The translations under genes and the position numbers were made by a program. The notes beneath the pieces were generated by a model. That model did not search any database and had not been told where the DNA came from. It saw nothing but the letters and a program-made list of their open reading frames with translations. A DNA stretch of 64,000 bases. It comes from Streptomyces sp. NBC_01276 (lineage in GTDB: Bacteria; Actinomycetota; Actinomycetes; Streptomycetales; Streptomycetaceae). This document shows, in pieces, positions 24,510-32,426 of this stretch (its first letter is position 1; the number at the start of each line of letters is the position of its first letter). Location: contig NZ_CP108442.1 of assembly GCF_041435355.1 (NCBI RefSeq), positions 1 through 64,000 on the forward strand, written 5' to 3'.

Positions 24510-25176
24510 TGTCCTGTGACATCAAAGTCTGAGCCCGTGCCATCGAAGTTTGGCTGACGCTGGTACCTGCGCACCGGCGCCAGGGCAGATGGCGATGCAG
24601 GGCTTCTCCGGCCGTCGACGCGAGGACGGGCCCAATACGACTCAGCTGTCTGGACCGCAGACGGTGCCACCGGACTGCTGGCGGGAGTACCGGACGATGG
24701 CTTCCTGCGAGGTTGATGGCGTGCTGCCGTCGACGGGGGTGCGGCTGTAGGAGGCGATGATGGAGCCCTCAGTGACGGCGTCCAGAACACCCTCCCAGGG
24801 GATGGTGTAGCTGACGGAGGTGGTGTCAGCGGTGACGTTCACGACGCCCTGAGTCTGCGCGGCCACACTTTGCCCGTCGGTGTCACCACAGACCGTGACG
24901 TCGAAAGTGACTTTGTCGCCGGTCGTGAACGGTATGTGGTCCACCACGACGAGGACGCCATTCCAGGGCTCCTGCCGACAGCCGATCAAGCCGGGGGCCT
25001 CCTCGAAGGGAAACTCCGGGAAGTCGAGTTCGATCGACACGCAGGCTCCTGGCTGTCGGAGAGGCTGGCCGGATGGGCGGCTCCCGCAGCGCCCCATACC
25101 GCTCAAACTTCGATGGCACGAACCTACTGATGATCAACCTTCGTTGGCAATGATCAACCTTCGCCGTCACAGGACA
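24510..25176. mobile_element. Non-autonomous mobile cassette 3
   Basis: 667 bp. The left end at 24510 reads TGTCCTGTGACATCAAAGTC then GTGCCATCGAAGTTTG. The right end read inward from 25176 reads TGTCCTGTGACGGCGAAGGT, followed by a second TTGATCA-type unit and GTGCCATCGAAGTTTGA. The same outer 10 bases and inner GTGCCATCGAAGTTTG unit occur at both ends; the right end has an additional unit inserted. The single cargo is a 132-aa Ig-like protein. No transposase. ACAG separates its left tip from cassette 2. Confidence 0.65.
24642..25040 (-). CDS. Ig-like fold protein, cargo of cassette 3
   Basis: 132 aa. The GTG at 25040 follows AGGAG with 6-base spacing and was preferred to the ATG at 25106. 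The chain reads MSIELDFPEFPFEEAPGLIG, then GVLVVVDHIPFTTGDKVTFD, VNVTADTTSVSYTIPWEGVL and GSIIASYSRTPVDGSTPSTS. The order (hydrophobic strand, GDxVTF strand, SYTIPxxxL strand, IIASYS strand with a Ser/Thr-rich loop) is that of bacterial Ig-like beta-sandwich domains found in many surface and insecticidal-type proteins. There is no signal peptide. Cysteines at GCRQ, VCGD and VCGPDS. Role unknown. Confidence 0.55.
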   Translation of the reverse strand: MSIELDFPEFPFEEAPGLIGCRQEPWNGVLVVVDHIPFTTGDKVTFDVTVCGDTDGQSVAAQTQGVVNVTADTTSVSYTIPWEGVLDAVTEGSIIASYSRTPVDGSTPSTSQEAIVRYSRQQSGGTVCGPDS

Positions 25177-25666
25177 GTTGGACTGGTCTAGGGCCGAGGG
25201 GACACGCCGCACTCGACTGCGAATTCGAACGTGCGCTCACATGGGAGTGACGCGTTCCGATCTCCCCAGGAGTCCGCCACGGCCGCCCCCGAATCCCCCG
25301 CCAGACCCCAGCCCGTCACCCGGGTGCCCAACCAGACCGGCCCTTGCGCCCGGAGCCACGCCCCGACATGCAGGTACCGGGTCGGCGCCTCATCTCTCGG
25401 CTGGGGTCGTGATCAGTCCGCGCCGATATGGGTGTGCAGGTCAGGACCGGTACCCAGAGCGCTCTGGGGCAGTACGACCGGACCATCTACGGCCCCGGTA
25501 CCCCCGACAACGGGGTACCGGGGCCACGTTAATCGTGCCCGCGTTCCTGGCAGAAGATGAGAAACCCGGCGATATTCTCTCTTCGAAATCGTACGGCCCT
25601 CTCATTCGGGTCGGCACGGGCTACCCACGCCCTAGCCAGACCCGCACGGGGCCAGGCCGCCCAGAG
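25177..25666. other. Interval with a strong hairpin and no convincing gene
   Basis: 490 bp to the right of the cassette array. A long Pro/Arg-rich open frame on the + strand is most likely spurious. The only clear structure is the hairpin at 25491-25525. Confidence 0.4.
25491..25525. terminator. Very stable hairpin GGCCCCGGTACCCC/GGGGTACCGGGGCC
   Basis: 14-bp perfect stem with a 7-base loop (CGACAAC). It lies 142 bp downstream of the 25667-25909 minus-strand gene and could be its terminator. A bidirectional function is possible. Confidence 0.55.
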
Positions 25667-25909
25667 CTACGGGACGTCGCCCCGCCACACGAACCGGCCG
25701 ACGTCGCCGGATCCCCCTCCGGCCGGCTCATAGTCGGACCGGCCACCCGGCCCGAACCGGCCGTGATCCGACATCAGCACCGCCCCGTCCACGATCTCCT
25801 GCGGGGGCCCGCCCAGCAGCTCCACGTACGCGCGGCCCTCCTCCGGCCCCTGGCCCTGCCCATCCGACTCGTCCCCGTACACCCGCCGCCCCACCCAACG
25901 CTCATCCAT
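25667..25909 (-). CDS. Small hypothetical protein (80 aa)
   Basis: The ATG at 25909 is preceded by GGGAGGGTGGGG. The sequence MDERWVGRRVYGDESDGQGQ, then RAYVELLGGPPQEIVDGAVL, MSDHGRFGPGGRSDYEPAGG and FVWRGDVP is soluble and acidic, with the pattern of short conserved actinomycete proteins of unknown function (YVELLGGPxxG...GPGGRSxYxP...W.GD.P). No domain assigned. Confidence 0.6.
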   Translation of the reverse strand: MDERWVGRRVYGDESDGQGQGPEEGRAYVELLGGPPQEIVDGAVLMSDHGRFGPGGRSDYEPAGGGSGDVGRFVWRGDVP

Positions 25910-26028
25910 GCACCCCACCCTCCCACCTCCCGCCAGCACCCGTGCGCCGGTGTCCGGCCTGCCTCCGGACGGGTGAACTCCGGCCCTACGGGGGCGGATC
26001 CGGGCTCGGTACTGGTGGGGTCTCCTAT

Positions 26029-26110
26029 TCAACTGTCGCCAGTTCCTCGGGAAACCCACCCTGCTGGTGACTGCGTGTGGTCGCCAGCTGAGTGTCGGCT
26101 CCAGTTCCCT
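26029..26110 (-). repeat. Integrase 3'-end direct repeat, left copy
   Basis: Minus-strand sequence encoding NWSRHSAGDHTQSPAGWVSR then GTGDS and a stop. The same C-terminus (TWSRYASGDHARSPAGWVPR, GTGDS, stop) is encoded by the copy at 26821. On the + strand both share TATTCAACTGTCGCCAGTTC and CTGGTGAC. The left copy is only about 30 codons long and its upstream part is lost. Confidence 0.65.
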
Positions 26111-26240
26111 CGGCTTCGGGCCGCATGGATTTCGGTCATTGAAGGTTGTTCCTCTGGTCTGAGGCTGACAGTGCGGCGATGTTGTGGTCTTGCACGTCGC
26201 CCTCGGGTGCGCGACGGCGGAGACAGAAGGGGGAGATCCG

Positions 26241-26768
26241 ATGGACACCGGGGATTTCGTGCGGGTGGTGGGGCGCCGTGCCGCGCTGCGGTACGCGCTG
26301 GCGGGGATCGTGGCCGCTACCGTGGCCGCCTGCTCGGGTAACGGTTCCACCAGCGTCAGATTCCAGACCCTGGGGGCGTTCCTGAAGGGCAGCTGGGAGT
26401 TCGAGGCCGAGAACGGCGCGGGGGCACGGATCGTCGTGTCCGAAGACGGGCGGTGGCTGATGAGCGGCGTGGGCACGGACACTCCGTGGTCGGAGAAAGG
26501 TAACTGGTCCTTCGAGGGGGGCAGCCTCTCCGTGACGCTTGAGCGGCGCACCCCGTACGTGGTCCACGACGTTCCCGAGAAGGTGGAGAAGGCACTCGGG
26601 GGCAGGTACACCCTGTCGGGGGGACTGATCGACGGCCAGGACGCGGGCTACTCAAAGATGCGGGTCAGCGGATCCAACGACAAAGTGGTGCTGACGTTCC
26701 CCGAATACGCGGACGACAGGCCCCGGGTGGTCACCTGCACTCGGGTGGAGGCCCACGAGGCGCCCTGA
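26241..26768 (+). CDS. Lipoprotein, bracketed by integrase 3' ends
   Basis: 175 aa. The ATG at 26241 follows GGGGGAGATCCG. Signal sequence AALRYALAGIVAATVAACSG with a lipobox-like VAAC. The mature domain is beta-rich: LGAFLKGSWEFEAENGAGAR, VSEDGRWLMSGVGTDTPWSE, KGNWSFEGGSLSVTLERR, and a final VVTCTRVE. The GxWxFE...GRW...G.W.FEGGxL pattern is that of small lipocalin- or META-like extracytoplasmic domains, but I cannot assign one. Direct repeats derived from integrase gene ends flank it about 180 bp upstream and 45 bp downstream. Confidence 0.75.
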   Translation: MDTGDFVRVVGRRAALRYALAGIVAATVAACSGNGSTSVRFQTLGAFLKGSWEFEAENGAGARIVVSEDGRWLMSGVGTDTPWSEKGNWSFEGGSLSVTLERRTPYVVHDVPEKVEKALGGRYTLSGGLIDGQDAGYSKMRVSGSNDKVVLTFPEYADDRPRVVTCTRVEAHEAP

Positions 26769-26811
26769 GCCCTGGCCGACTCCCCGCAGGTTCCGGCTGG
26801 CAGATTACTGG

Positions 26812-26890
26812 TGTTCGTATTCAACTGTCGCCAGTTCCCCGAGGGACCCAGCCCGCTGGTGACCGTGCATGATCCCCGGAGGCGTATCGG
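26812..26890 (-). repeat. Integrase 3'-end direct repeat, right copy
   Basis: Contains TATTCAACTGTCGCCAGTTC, CCCGAG, CCCAGCCCGCTGGTGAC, matching the left copy at 26029 in the same orientation, about 783 bp apart. Here it is continuous with a longer integrase remnant. Confidence 0.65.
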
Positions 26891-27205
26891 CTCCATGTCC
26901 CGCCAACCTCGTTGCGGAGCCGGGTGGTGGTGTTGTCGTGGTAGCCGAGTGCGTCCCCGACGACGGGGGCGGGCATCTCCAGGAGCTGCTGTCGGATCGC
27001 GGCGCCGCGGGCGGCGGCCACCGGGACACCGATCTCATTGAGGAGTGCGGACAGGCGGTCAGGGCGGAAAGGCTGGCCGGCCCGGCGGCCGGGGAACAGC
27101 CAGGGGGACGCCTGGTTGGTGGCGGTGTTCATGTGGTCGCGGTCGGCGATGTAGTCCCGTAGCAGGGAGGCGGCGGGTTCGGGGACGGGTGAGGGGTAGT
27201 AGAGC
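26821..27205 (-). pseudogene. Site-specific integrase/recombinase C-terminal remnant
   Basis: The minus-strand frame from about 27205 reads PEPAASLLRDYIADRDHMNT, SPWLFPGRRAGQPFRPDRLS, GVPVAAARGAAIRQQLLEMP, APVVGDALGYHDNTTTRLRN and TWSRYASGDH. This is the C-terminal half of the streptomycete integrase group whose catalytic region reads R-G-A-A-(I/L)-RQ and ALGYH. The N-terminal two thirds are missing, cut at the IS5 fragment starting at 27213. Not functional. Confidence 0.65.
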
Positions 27206-27212
27206 GGAGTAT

Positions 27213-27360
27213 CGGTTGGATCATGATGCACCGCCGCCTCGCCCGCGACTACGAGACCCTCACCACCAGCTCCGAAGCCATGATCCACATAGCCTCGATC
27301 GACAACCTCGCCAAGCGCGTAACGGACGAAACCACACCCACCTGGCAAGGAACGTACTAG
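27213..27360 (+). pseudogene. IS5-family transposase C-terminal fragment
   Basis: The frame reads MMHRRLARDYETLTTSSEAM then IHIASIDNLAKRVTDETTPT and WQGTY, stop. The FGWLMHHRRLARDYE...SEAMI motif (catalytic Glu region) equals the C-terminus of the better-preserved copy at 27882. Only ~48 codons remain. Confidence 0.65.
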
Positions 27361-27566
27361 GGTATCAAAGGGCAATTCGCCCACTTCAAACGCCCTCTAA
27401 AAGAGCGTTTTATCCCATCGGGGGTGTTTGGTAAGTCGTGCGGTGCCGGCGGCTTGGGGCCATGCGCGGAGGCGTGTGAGGATCCGCCCGTGGAGTGTGA
27501 TGTGTGTGGACGGGCGATGTGGCGATGGCCGGCGCTGCCGAGTGCGTGGGTAGAGGAGATCTGGTC

Positions 27567-27887
27567 GTGTTCCTGGTGCCACGCCGTCACCCAGTGGGTG
27601 GTGAGTGGTTCGAGGTCTCGCGGCCGTCGTACTTGCCCGTGGAGATGCGCTGGGAGAGGGCCGTCGCGGATGGCCTTCCCGCCGAGGTCTCCCACGCCTT
27701 CGGCATTTTCGGCAGGACGCTCTGCGGAATCCAGGAAGCCGGGATGTCGCCGTCCGAGTACTGGTGGCTGCCCGAACGGGAGAACGCTTGTGGCGCCTGC
27801 CGGGAAGCGGCGGGGGTCATCGATGACCGCTGGCTGCAGGCGATGAGGGGCGAGGACGCGCGGGTCAGCGTGGCCCGGCGGCTATGA
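27567..27887 (+). CDS. Hypothetical protein with CxxC pair
   Basis: 106 aa from a GTG at 27567 preceded by GAGGAG. It reads FLVPRRHPVGGEWFEVSRPS, EMRWERAVADGLPAEVSHAF, GIFGRTLCGIQEAGMSPSEY and WWLPERENACGACREAAGVI. The late part (HAFGIFGRTLCGI...NACGACR) is typical of a short conserved actinomycete protein. An overlapping + frame upstream (27424-27600) contains CDVCGRAMWRWPALPSAWVE and WSCSWC, a zinc-ribbon-like segment, so the two may be halves of one frameshifted gene or an overlapping pair. Confidence 0.5.
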   Translation: MFLVPRRHPVGGEWFEVSRPSYLPVEMRWERAVADGLPAEVSHAFGIFGRTLCGIQEAGMSPSEYWWLPERENACGACREAAGVIDDRWLQAMRGEDARVSVARRL

Positions 27888-28345
27888 GTCCTTCCAGTTC
27901 GGAGTCGACTCTCGTGTGAGCCTGCGGCTCATCAGGTCGATCATCGCGATGCGGATCATCGCTTCGGAGCGGTGCGGCTGGGTTTCGTAGTCGCGGGCGA
28001 GGCGGCGGTGGTGCATGAGCCAGCCGAAGGTCCGCTCGACGACCCAGCGCCGCGGGATGACCTTGAAGCCCTTCTGGCTTGGGTCGCGGCGGGTGACCTC
28101 CACGTCGATGCCGAGGGTGGCGCCGTGGTCGATGGCCTTGGTCCGGTAGCCGGTGTCGGCCCAGGCCTTGGTGATCCTGGGGTGGGCCTTGGCAAGGTCT
28201 GAGAGCAGGTGGATGCCGCCGGCGTTGTCGGAGACGCTGGCCGCGGTGACCCAGACCGCGAGGAGGAGGCCGAGGGTGTCGACGCCGATGTGGCGCTTGC
28301 GGCCTGCGATCTTCTTGCCCGCACCTGCGAGGAGCGCACCCCGGT
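27882..28345 (-). pseudogene. IS5-family transposase C-terminal half
   Basis: Minus-strand frames give KKIAGRKRHIGVDTLGLLLA, VWVTAASVSDNAGGIHLLSD, AWADTGYRTKAIDHGATLGI, EVTRRDPSQKGFKVIPRRWV and VERTFGWLMHHRRLARDYET: the second Asp and catalytic Glu of an IS5-type DDE domain. The N-terminal half is absent. At its 5' side it is joined to a piece of an unrelated IS1182 transposase. Confidence 0.7.
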
Positions 28346-28636
28346 GGTGCAGCCGTAGATCAGCAGCCGGAGCATCAGGCGCGGGTCGTAGGGTGGGTAG
28401 CCGCGCTTCTCGGTGTAGTCGGCCAGGACCCGTCCCAGGTCGAGCACATCGTCTACCAGGTCGGCGACGAACCGGGCCAGGTGTCCCTCGGGCAGCCAGT
28501 CGTCCAGCGACGGTGGCAACAGCAGGACCTGATGCGGGTCGAACGCCCGGAAGGTCTTGTCCACCGCCGCCGGACGGCGCTGCGGCCGCTTCGCCTCGAC
28601 GGGCTCGGCCTCGAGCAGCCCATCCTCACCACGCAT
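28345..28636 (-). pseudogene. IS1182-family transposase N-terminal fragment
   Basis: The frame from 28636 reads TFRAFDPHQVLLLPPSLDDW, LPEGHLARFVADLVDDVLDL, DYTEKRGYPPYDPRLMLRLL and IYGCTTGVRSS. This is the conserved DUF772 opening of IS1182 transposases. It stops after ~97 residues where the IS5 sequence begins. Confidence 0.75.
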
Positions 28637-28701
28637 ACCGGGATCATCCCGTACGAAAGATCACGAGACACAGGTGGGTTGCCGGTCACAGAGACACGCT
28701 C

Positions 28702-29249
28702 CTAGCGGCGCAGGAAGGTCCCGCCGTCGATGACCCAGAGGCTGGCCGGAACCGCGCCGCACTTGACGACTTCGGAGTGCATCTGGGGGTTGGTCCGGTT
28801 CCAGCCGACCCGGCGCTGGTGCTGCTCGTCGGTCGGGTAGAAGGTGAGGCCGGCCTCGGGGTGCTGGCCCTCCTCGAAGAGGTACGGCTCGCCCCCGAGC
28901 GGGGTGACCACGGTCCGCGAGATGGGCCCGGTCACGGTGATGGCGCCGTTCCCGTCGACGGTCAGGCAGTCGACGTCGAACTCGGCCCGGATGGTGCCGG
29001 TCTTCTCGAACACGTGCTGCACCACGACGTGCCCCCGGGCGTGGCCGTCGACCGTACGGGCGCTGACCCGCGCGGTGAGCCGCTCGCCTGGGTTGGGGCC
29101 CGGGCCGTGCTAGTTGAGCAGGGTCCAGCTGTGCAGCGCGAGGTGCTGGGCCGGTAGGGGGTGGCCGGTGTGGGCGCGGCCGCGGCGGTGCCGGCCGCGA
29201 GGGCCACGGCCGCAGTGGTGAGCGCGATGGCGATGGTGAGCTCTCGCAT
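28702..29249 (-). pseudogene. Secreted protein gene broken by frameshift and stop
   Basis: The start MRELTIAIALTTAAVALAAG (ATG 29249) is a signal peptide. After about 30 codons the coding frame shifts, because the sensible continuation (QHLALHSWTLLN) is in another frame and meets a TAG at about 29110. Downstream, the same frame is good again: VVQHVFEKTGTIRAEFDVDC, LTVDGNGAITVTGPISRTVV, YLFEEGQHPEAGLTFYPTDE and ASLWVIDGGTFLRR. One frameshift plus one nonsense codon separate the export signal from the ~110-residue beta-rich domain. Function unknown. Confidence 0.65.
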
Positions 29250-29404
29250 GGTCAATCCTCAGTGGAGAGAGGGGAGTCGGGCTGCTTCCCGACTGCCTCC
29301 AACCTCCCAGCTCACCCCCGGTCGCGGCCTCCGCCACTGGGAGGAACCAGCCCCCCCCCAGCGGGGGAACCGCTCCTCCTCCGCCCGACTTACCGAGTGG
29401 CATG

Positions 29405-29578
29405 TCACCGCGCGGCGTGGCGTATCGCGTCCAGGGCGAGGGCGGCCGCGGCCAGGGCGGCGGCGAGGCCCGCGACCGCTGCCGGGGCCGCTGCCGGGGC
29501 CGGGGCCGGGGCACGCTCCCCGGTGACGCCGAGGAAGTCCGGCCCGGAGACGTGGTTGACCATCCCGTACCAGAGCAT
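29405..29578 (-). CDS. Possible small hydrophobic protein
   Basis: 57 aa from the ATG at 29578: MLWYGMVNHVSGPDFLGVTG then APAPAPAAAPAAVAGLAAAL and AAAALALDAIRHAAR. The first 20 residues look protein-like; the Ala/Pro half could be a membrane segment or just GC-rich DNA. Low support. Confidence 0.25.
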   Translation of the reverse strand: MLWYGMVNHVSGPDFLGVTGERAPAPAPAAAPAAVAGLAAALAAAALALDAIRHAAR

Positions 29579-29723
29579 CGGGTCCCCGGCCACGTCACGA
29601 GCCCTGCCGACCGGACACACCCGGCGGGCAGGCCCCGCCAGCCCCACATGCCCTGACGAGCCCGCCGCGACCGATCCGCCGATCACGGGAGCGGAGCCGC
29701 TTGCTCGTCACTGACCCACTCTC

Positions 29724-30251
29724 CTAGCGGGAGCCGCTGCGGAAACCCGGATAGCCCAGGATGAGGACCTTCTCCGCCGGGTTCCGGACGTAGAGGATCA
29801 CCTTCCCGGTGTCCTCGAAGCCGAGCCGCCGGTAGAAGGCCAGCGCGCGCCCGTTGTTCTCGTTGACGCCGAGGGTCAGCCGCCGGGCGTCGGTGTGCTC
29901 GCGCGCGTGGCGGATGGCCGCGTGCACGAGTTCTGCGGCGGGGCCGGTGGTGCCGCGATGAGCCGGGGCGACGTAGACGGAACGGACGCACAGGGTGTCG
30001 GGGACGTCGGGGACGGGTTCGACCCCGGCGACCCCCACCCAGTTCCCGGTCTGGTCACGGACCGTGAAGGTGGTGCGTTCCCGGGTGGCGGCCTCGGCGG
30101 CGGCCTGTTGCTGCCAGTAGCGGTCCGGACGGGCGGCGGTGTCCTCGTAGGAGAGGTTGAAGGCCTCGGGGGAGTCGCGGAGCGCTTCCAGCGTGATCTC
30201 GCGGAGTTCCCGCCACTCCTCGGCGGTGATACGGCGAACGACGTAGTGCAT
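29724..30251 (-). CDS. GNAT family N-acetyltransferase
   Basis: 175 aa. Motif order: VVRRITAEEWRELREITLEA (beta1-alpha1), TLCVRSVYVAPAHRGTTGPA (motif A: V-x-V-x-P-x-x-R-G-x-G/T-x-G/A, acetyl-CoA pyrophosphate loop), RRLTLGVNENNGRALAFYRR and LGFEDTGKVILYV (motif B). The loop reads HRGTTGPA rather than the usual RGxGxG/A, a small deviation. The ATG at 30251 was chosen because the fold starts there. The acetyl acceptor is unknown; no operon partner. Confidence 0.85.
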   Translation of the reverse strand: MHYVVRRITAEEWRELREITLEALRDSPEAFNLSYEDTAARPDRYWQQQAAAEAATRERTTFTVRDQTGNWVGVAGVEPVPDVPDTLCVRSVYVAPAHRGTTGPAAELVHAAIRHAREHTDARRLTLGVNENNGRALAFYRRLGFEDTGKVILYVRNPAEKVLILGYPGFRSGSR

Positions 30252-30652
30252 GCGCCGAGCCTGGCACGGTCGCCGCAGGGCGGGATCACACGTGAGGATG
30301 ATCTTCGCTCCGGACCTCCCCCGTTGTGGGGAGGCCACGCGACCGGCGGATCAGAGCCTCCCGGCGGTTGTGTCCGGCGCGGTTGTGTCAGGCTGGTGGA
30401 GGAGCACTGCCGAGGATCGGGAGGCTCATGATGGCCGAGAGATCACCCGGACCCCCGGGGGCCGCAGCCGCTTGGAGAGGATCTCGGCGAACCCTGCCTG
30501 GGCGCTCTTGGCCGCGTAGAAGGCGTCGTGTGCTTCCGAGCGGTGATGACCGGCCGTTCCGCAGGCGGAGACCATGTTTTGCCACTGCTACGGCACCGGG
30601 CGGGCGCATCCCCTATGGGAGGTGGAGGCCGAGGAGCCTGAGAGCCTGGGCA
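30252..30652. other. Interval without an intact gene
   Basis: About 400 bp. On the minus strand near 30460-30540 a short frame reads SEAHDAFYAAKSAQAGFAEI then LSKRLRPRG. It resembles the YxxxK helix region of short-chain dehydrogenases and is probably a scrap of one. Nothing else supported. Confidence 0.35.
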
Positions 30653-31936
30653 TGAACCGTTCCGACTTTCCTGCCGGTGTTTTACTGGCCGGGGATCAGT
30701 CGGCTCCAGGTTCTGTGTCAGCGTAGTGTGCTGCCTCGAACTCGGTAGGGCTGATCATGCCCAGACTCGAGTGCAGGCGCCGGTTGTTGTACCACTCGAG
30801 CCAGGAGGCGGTGGCGTACTCGACGTCGGAGACGGTTCTCCAGGGGCCGTCGTGGAAGACGCTGGTGCGGATGCATTCGGACTTGTAGAGACCGTTGATG
30901 GTCTCCATCAGGGCGTTGTCGTAGGCGTCGCCGACGCTTCCGGCCGAGGGGTGGATGCCCTTGAGCTTCAGATGTTCGGTGAACCGCACGCTCGTATATT
31001 GCGAGCCCGCATCCGAGTGACATATGAGCTGGTCTCGCCCGACCGGGGTGCCCTCGTGTCCGCGACGCCAGAGCGCCATCCGCAGTGGCACGTCGACCAG
31101 CTCCACGTCACGTTTCACGGAAGCGTGCCAGCCCACAATCTTCTGGGAGAAGCAGTCCACGATGACCGCCCGGCTGTCGGCCGGGTTCGGCACTGTCGTT
31201 CTGGGTCTCTTCCCGCGCACGACGCCGGCCAGGCCGAGTGAGCGCATGGCCCGGTCGACGGCTCCGAACCCGGCCTCAGGCAGGCGGGTGCGACGGATGA
31301 GAGCCAGCATTTTGCGCCGGCCATAGAGGCCCTCGGGAGCCAGCACACGCTTCCCGGCGCCGTTGGTGGTGAAGGCCAGCTCGCGGACGGTGTCCTCGAC
31401 CAGGGCGTCGCTCATGGTGCGGGCCGCGGGTGCACTCGCACCGACGGCTGGGGTGCACCAGGCTCGTAAGGTTCGTGCCGCGATCTTCAGTCCTGCGGTG
31501 TCCAGGGCGATGAGGATCGACTCGACGGCATGACCGGCTGCCTTCATCTGGTCGACGAAGGCGACGATCAGCGGTTTCGGGGGTCGGGTTCCCCCGCGAA
31601 GAAAATCGTCGCCGGCTTCAGCACCTCGTTGACCTCGCGCAGCCGCTTGTTCTCCGCCCGCAGCCTGCGCAGTTCCTCGCGTTCGTCGCTGGTCACGCCA
31701 GCGGTGACGCCGGTGTCGATCTCGGGCTGAGCCACCCAACGACGCACGGACTCCCGCGAGACGCCGAGCGACTCGGCGACCTGGACATGGACAGCCCGCT
31801 CGGTGGAATACTCCGACCGATGCTGGGTCACCAAACGCACAGCCTGGCTACGAAGCGCGGGATCAATCTTCTTGGGCACGTGTCCCATCCTCTCTGATGG
31901 CTCACAACGGAGCGGCAGAGAAGTCGGAACGGTTCA
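30653..31936 (-). mobile_element. IS3-family insertion sequence (defective)
   Basis: Inverted repeats: TGAACCGTTCCGACTTTCC from 30653, and TGAACCGTTCCGACTTCTCT read inward from 31936 (first 16 bases identical). Two overlapping frames (orfA, orfB) as in IS3 elements. No 3-bp target duplication is seen (GCA left, CTC right). The transposase carries an internal deletion. Confidence 0.8.
30696..31888 (-). pseudogene. IS3-family transposase (orfA + orfB) lacking the first catalytic Asp
   Basis: orfA (31888-31568): PALRSQAVRLVTQHRSEYST, VAESLGVSRESVRRWVAQPE helix-turn-helix and EREELRRLRAENKRLREVNE leucine zipper. orfB (about 31600-30696): SDALVEDTVRELAFTTNGAG, YGRRKMLALIRRTRLPEAGF, then directly from VVRGKRPRTTVPNPADSRAV into IVDCFSQKIVGWHASVKRDV. 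The ~45 residues that normally lie here and contain the first catalytic aspartate (WVTDFTY) are missing. The second Asp (ICHSDAGSQYTSVRFTEHLK) and the Glu helix (YDNALMETINGLYKSECIRT) are present. The element cannot transpose by itself. Confidence 0.8.
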
Positions 31937-32079
31937 CTCACTGTCTCTCAAACCACTGTCCCGAACCCGAGAGATCGCAACTGGCGCAACGGCGAAAAAC
32001 TCATCCCCACCACCTGGCTCGACACCAACCCCATCCCGTAGTAGCCCCCGCCACCACATAAGCGTTGCCCCTCCAGGGT

Positions 32080-32320
32080 GAGGACAGCTTTGGTGATGAC
32101 GGTCATGCGGTTGGGACTGATGCGGGATCTCCGGAAGATCTGCCAGGACTTCAGCCGTGCCATGCCGCGTTCGACCGGTGCCCGGGCTGCGGCCAGGGCT
32201 CGGTTGACGGTGCGCTGGGTGAGGTGAGCTCGCCGCCCGGTGGCCGTTTGAGTCCGGTGGTGACCCAGGAGCCGGCACCCGTGTAGGCACGGTCGGCGAA
32301 CAGGGGCCCACCCCGGCGCG
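32080..32320 (-). pseudogene. IS5-type transposase C-terminal fragment
   Basis: Minus-strand frames: TGAGSWVTTGLKRPPGGELT, then after a frame change TVNRALAAARAPVERGMARL and KSWQIFRRSRISPNRMTVIT, KAVLTLEGQR. The A-R-A-P-V-E-R-G-M-A-R-L-K motif with the catalytic Glu is the C-terminus of IS112-type transposases. Truncated and frameshifted. Confidence 0.65.
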
Positions 32321-32426
32321 GTTCACATCCTGTCGGGGGCGGGGGACGAGCGGCGAGGCCCCCACCTGTCTTGGTAGGGGGTCTCGTCCAGTAGCGGCGC
32401 GGGCGGAGTTGCTGCCCTTCGCGGGC

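Noticed and set aside
28972..29649. Long minus frame 29110-29649
   Set aside because: Only its last ~12 codons (QHLALHSWTLLN) belong to a real, frameshifted gene; the rest is antisense-type sequence.
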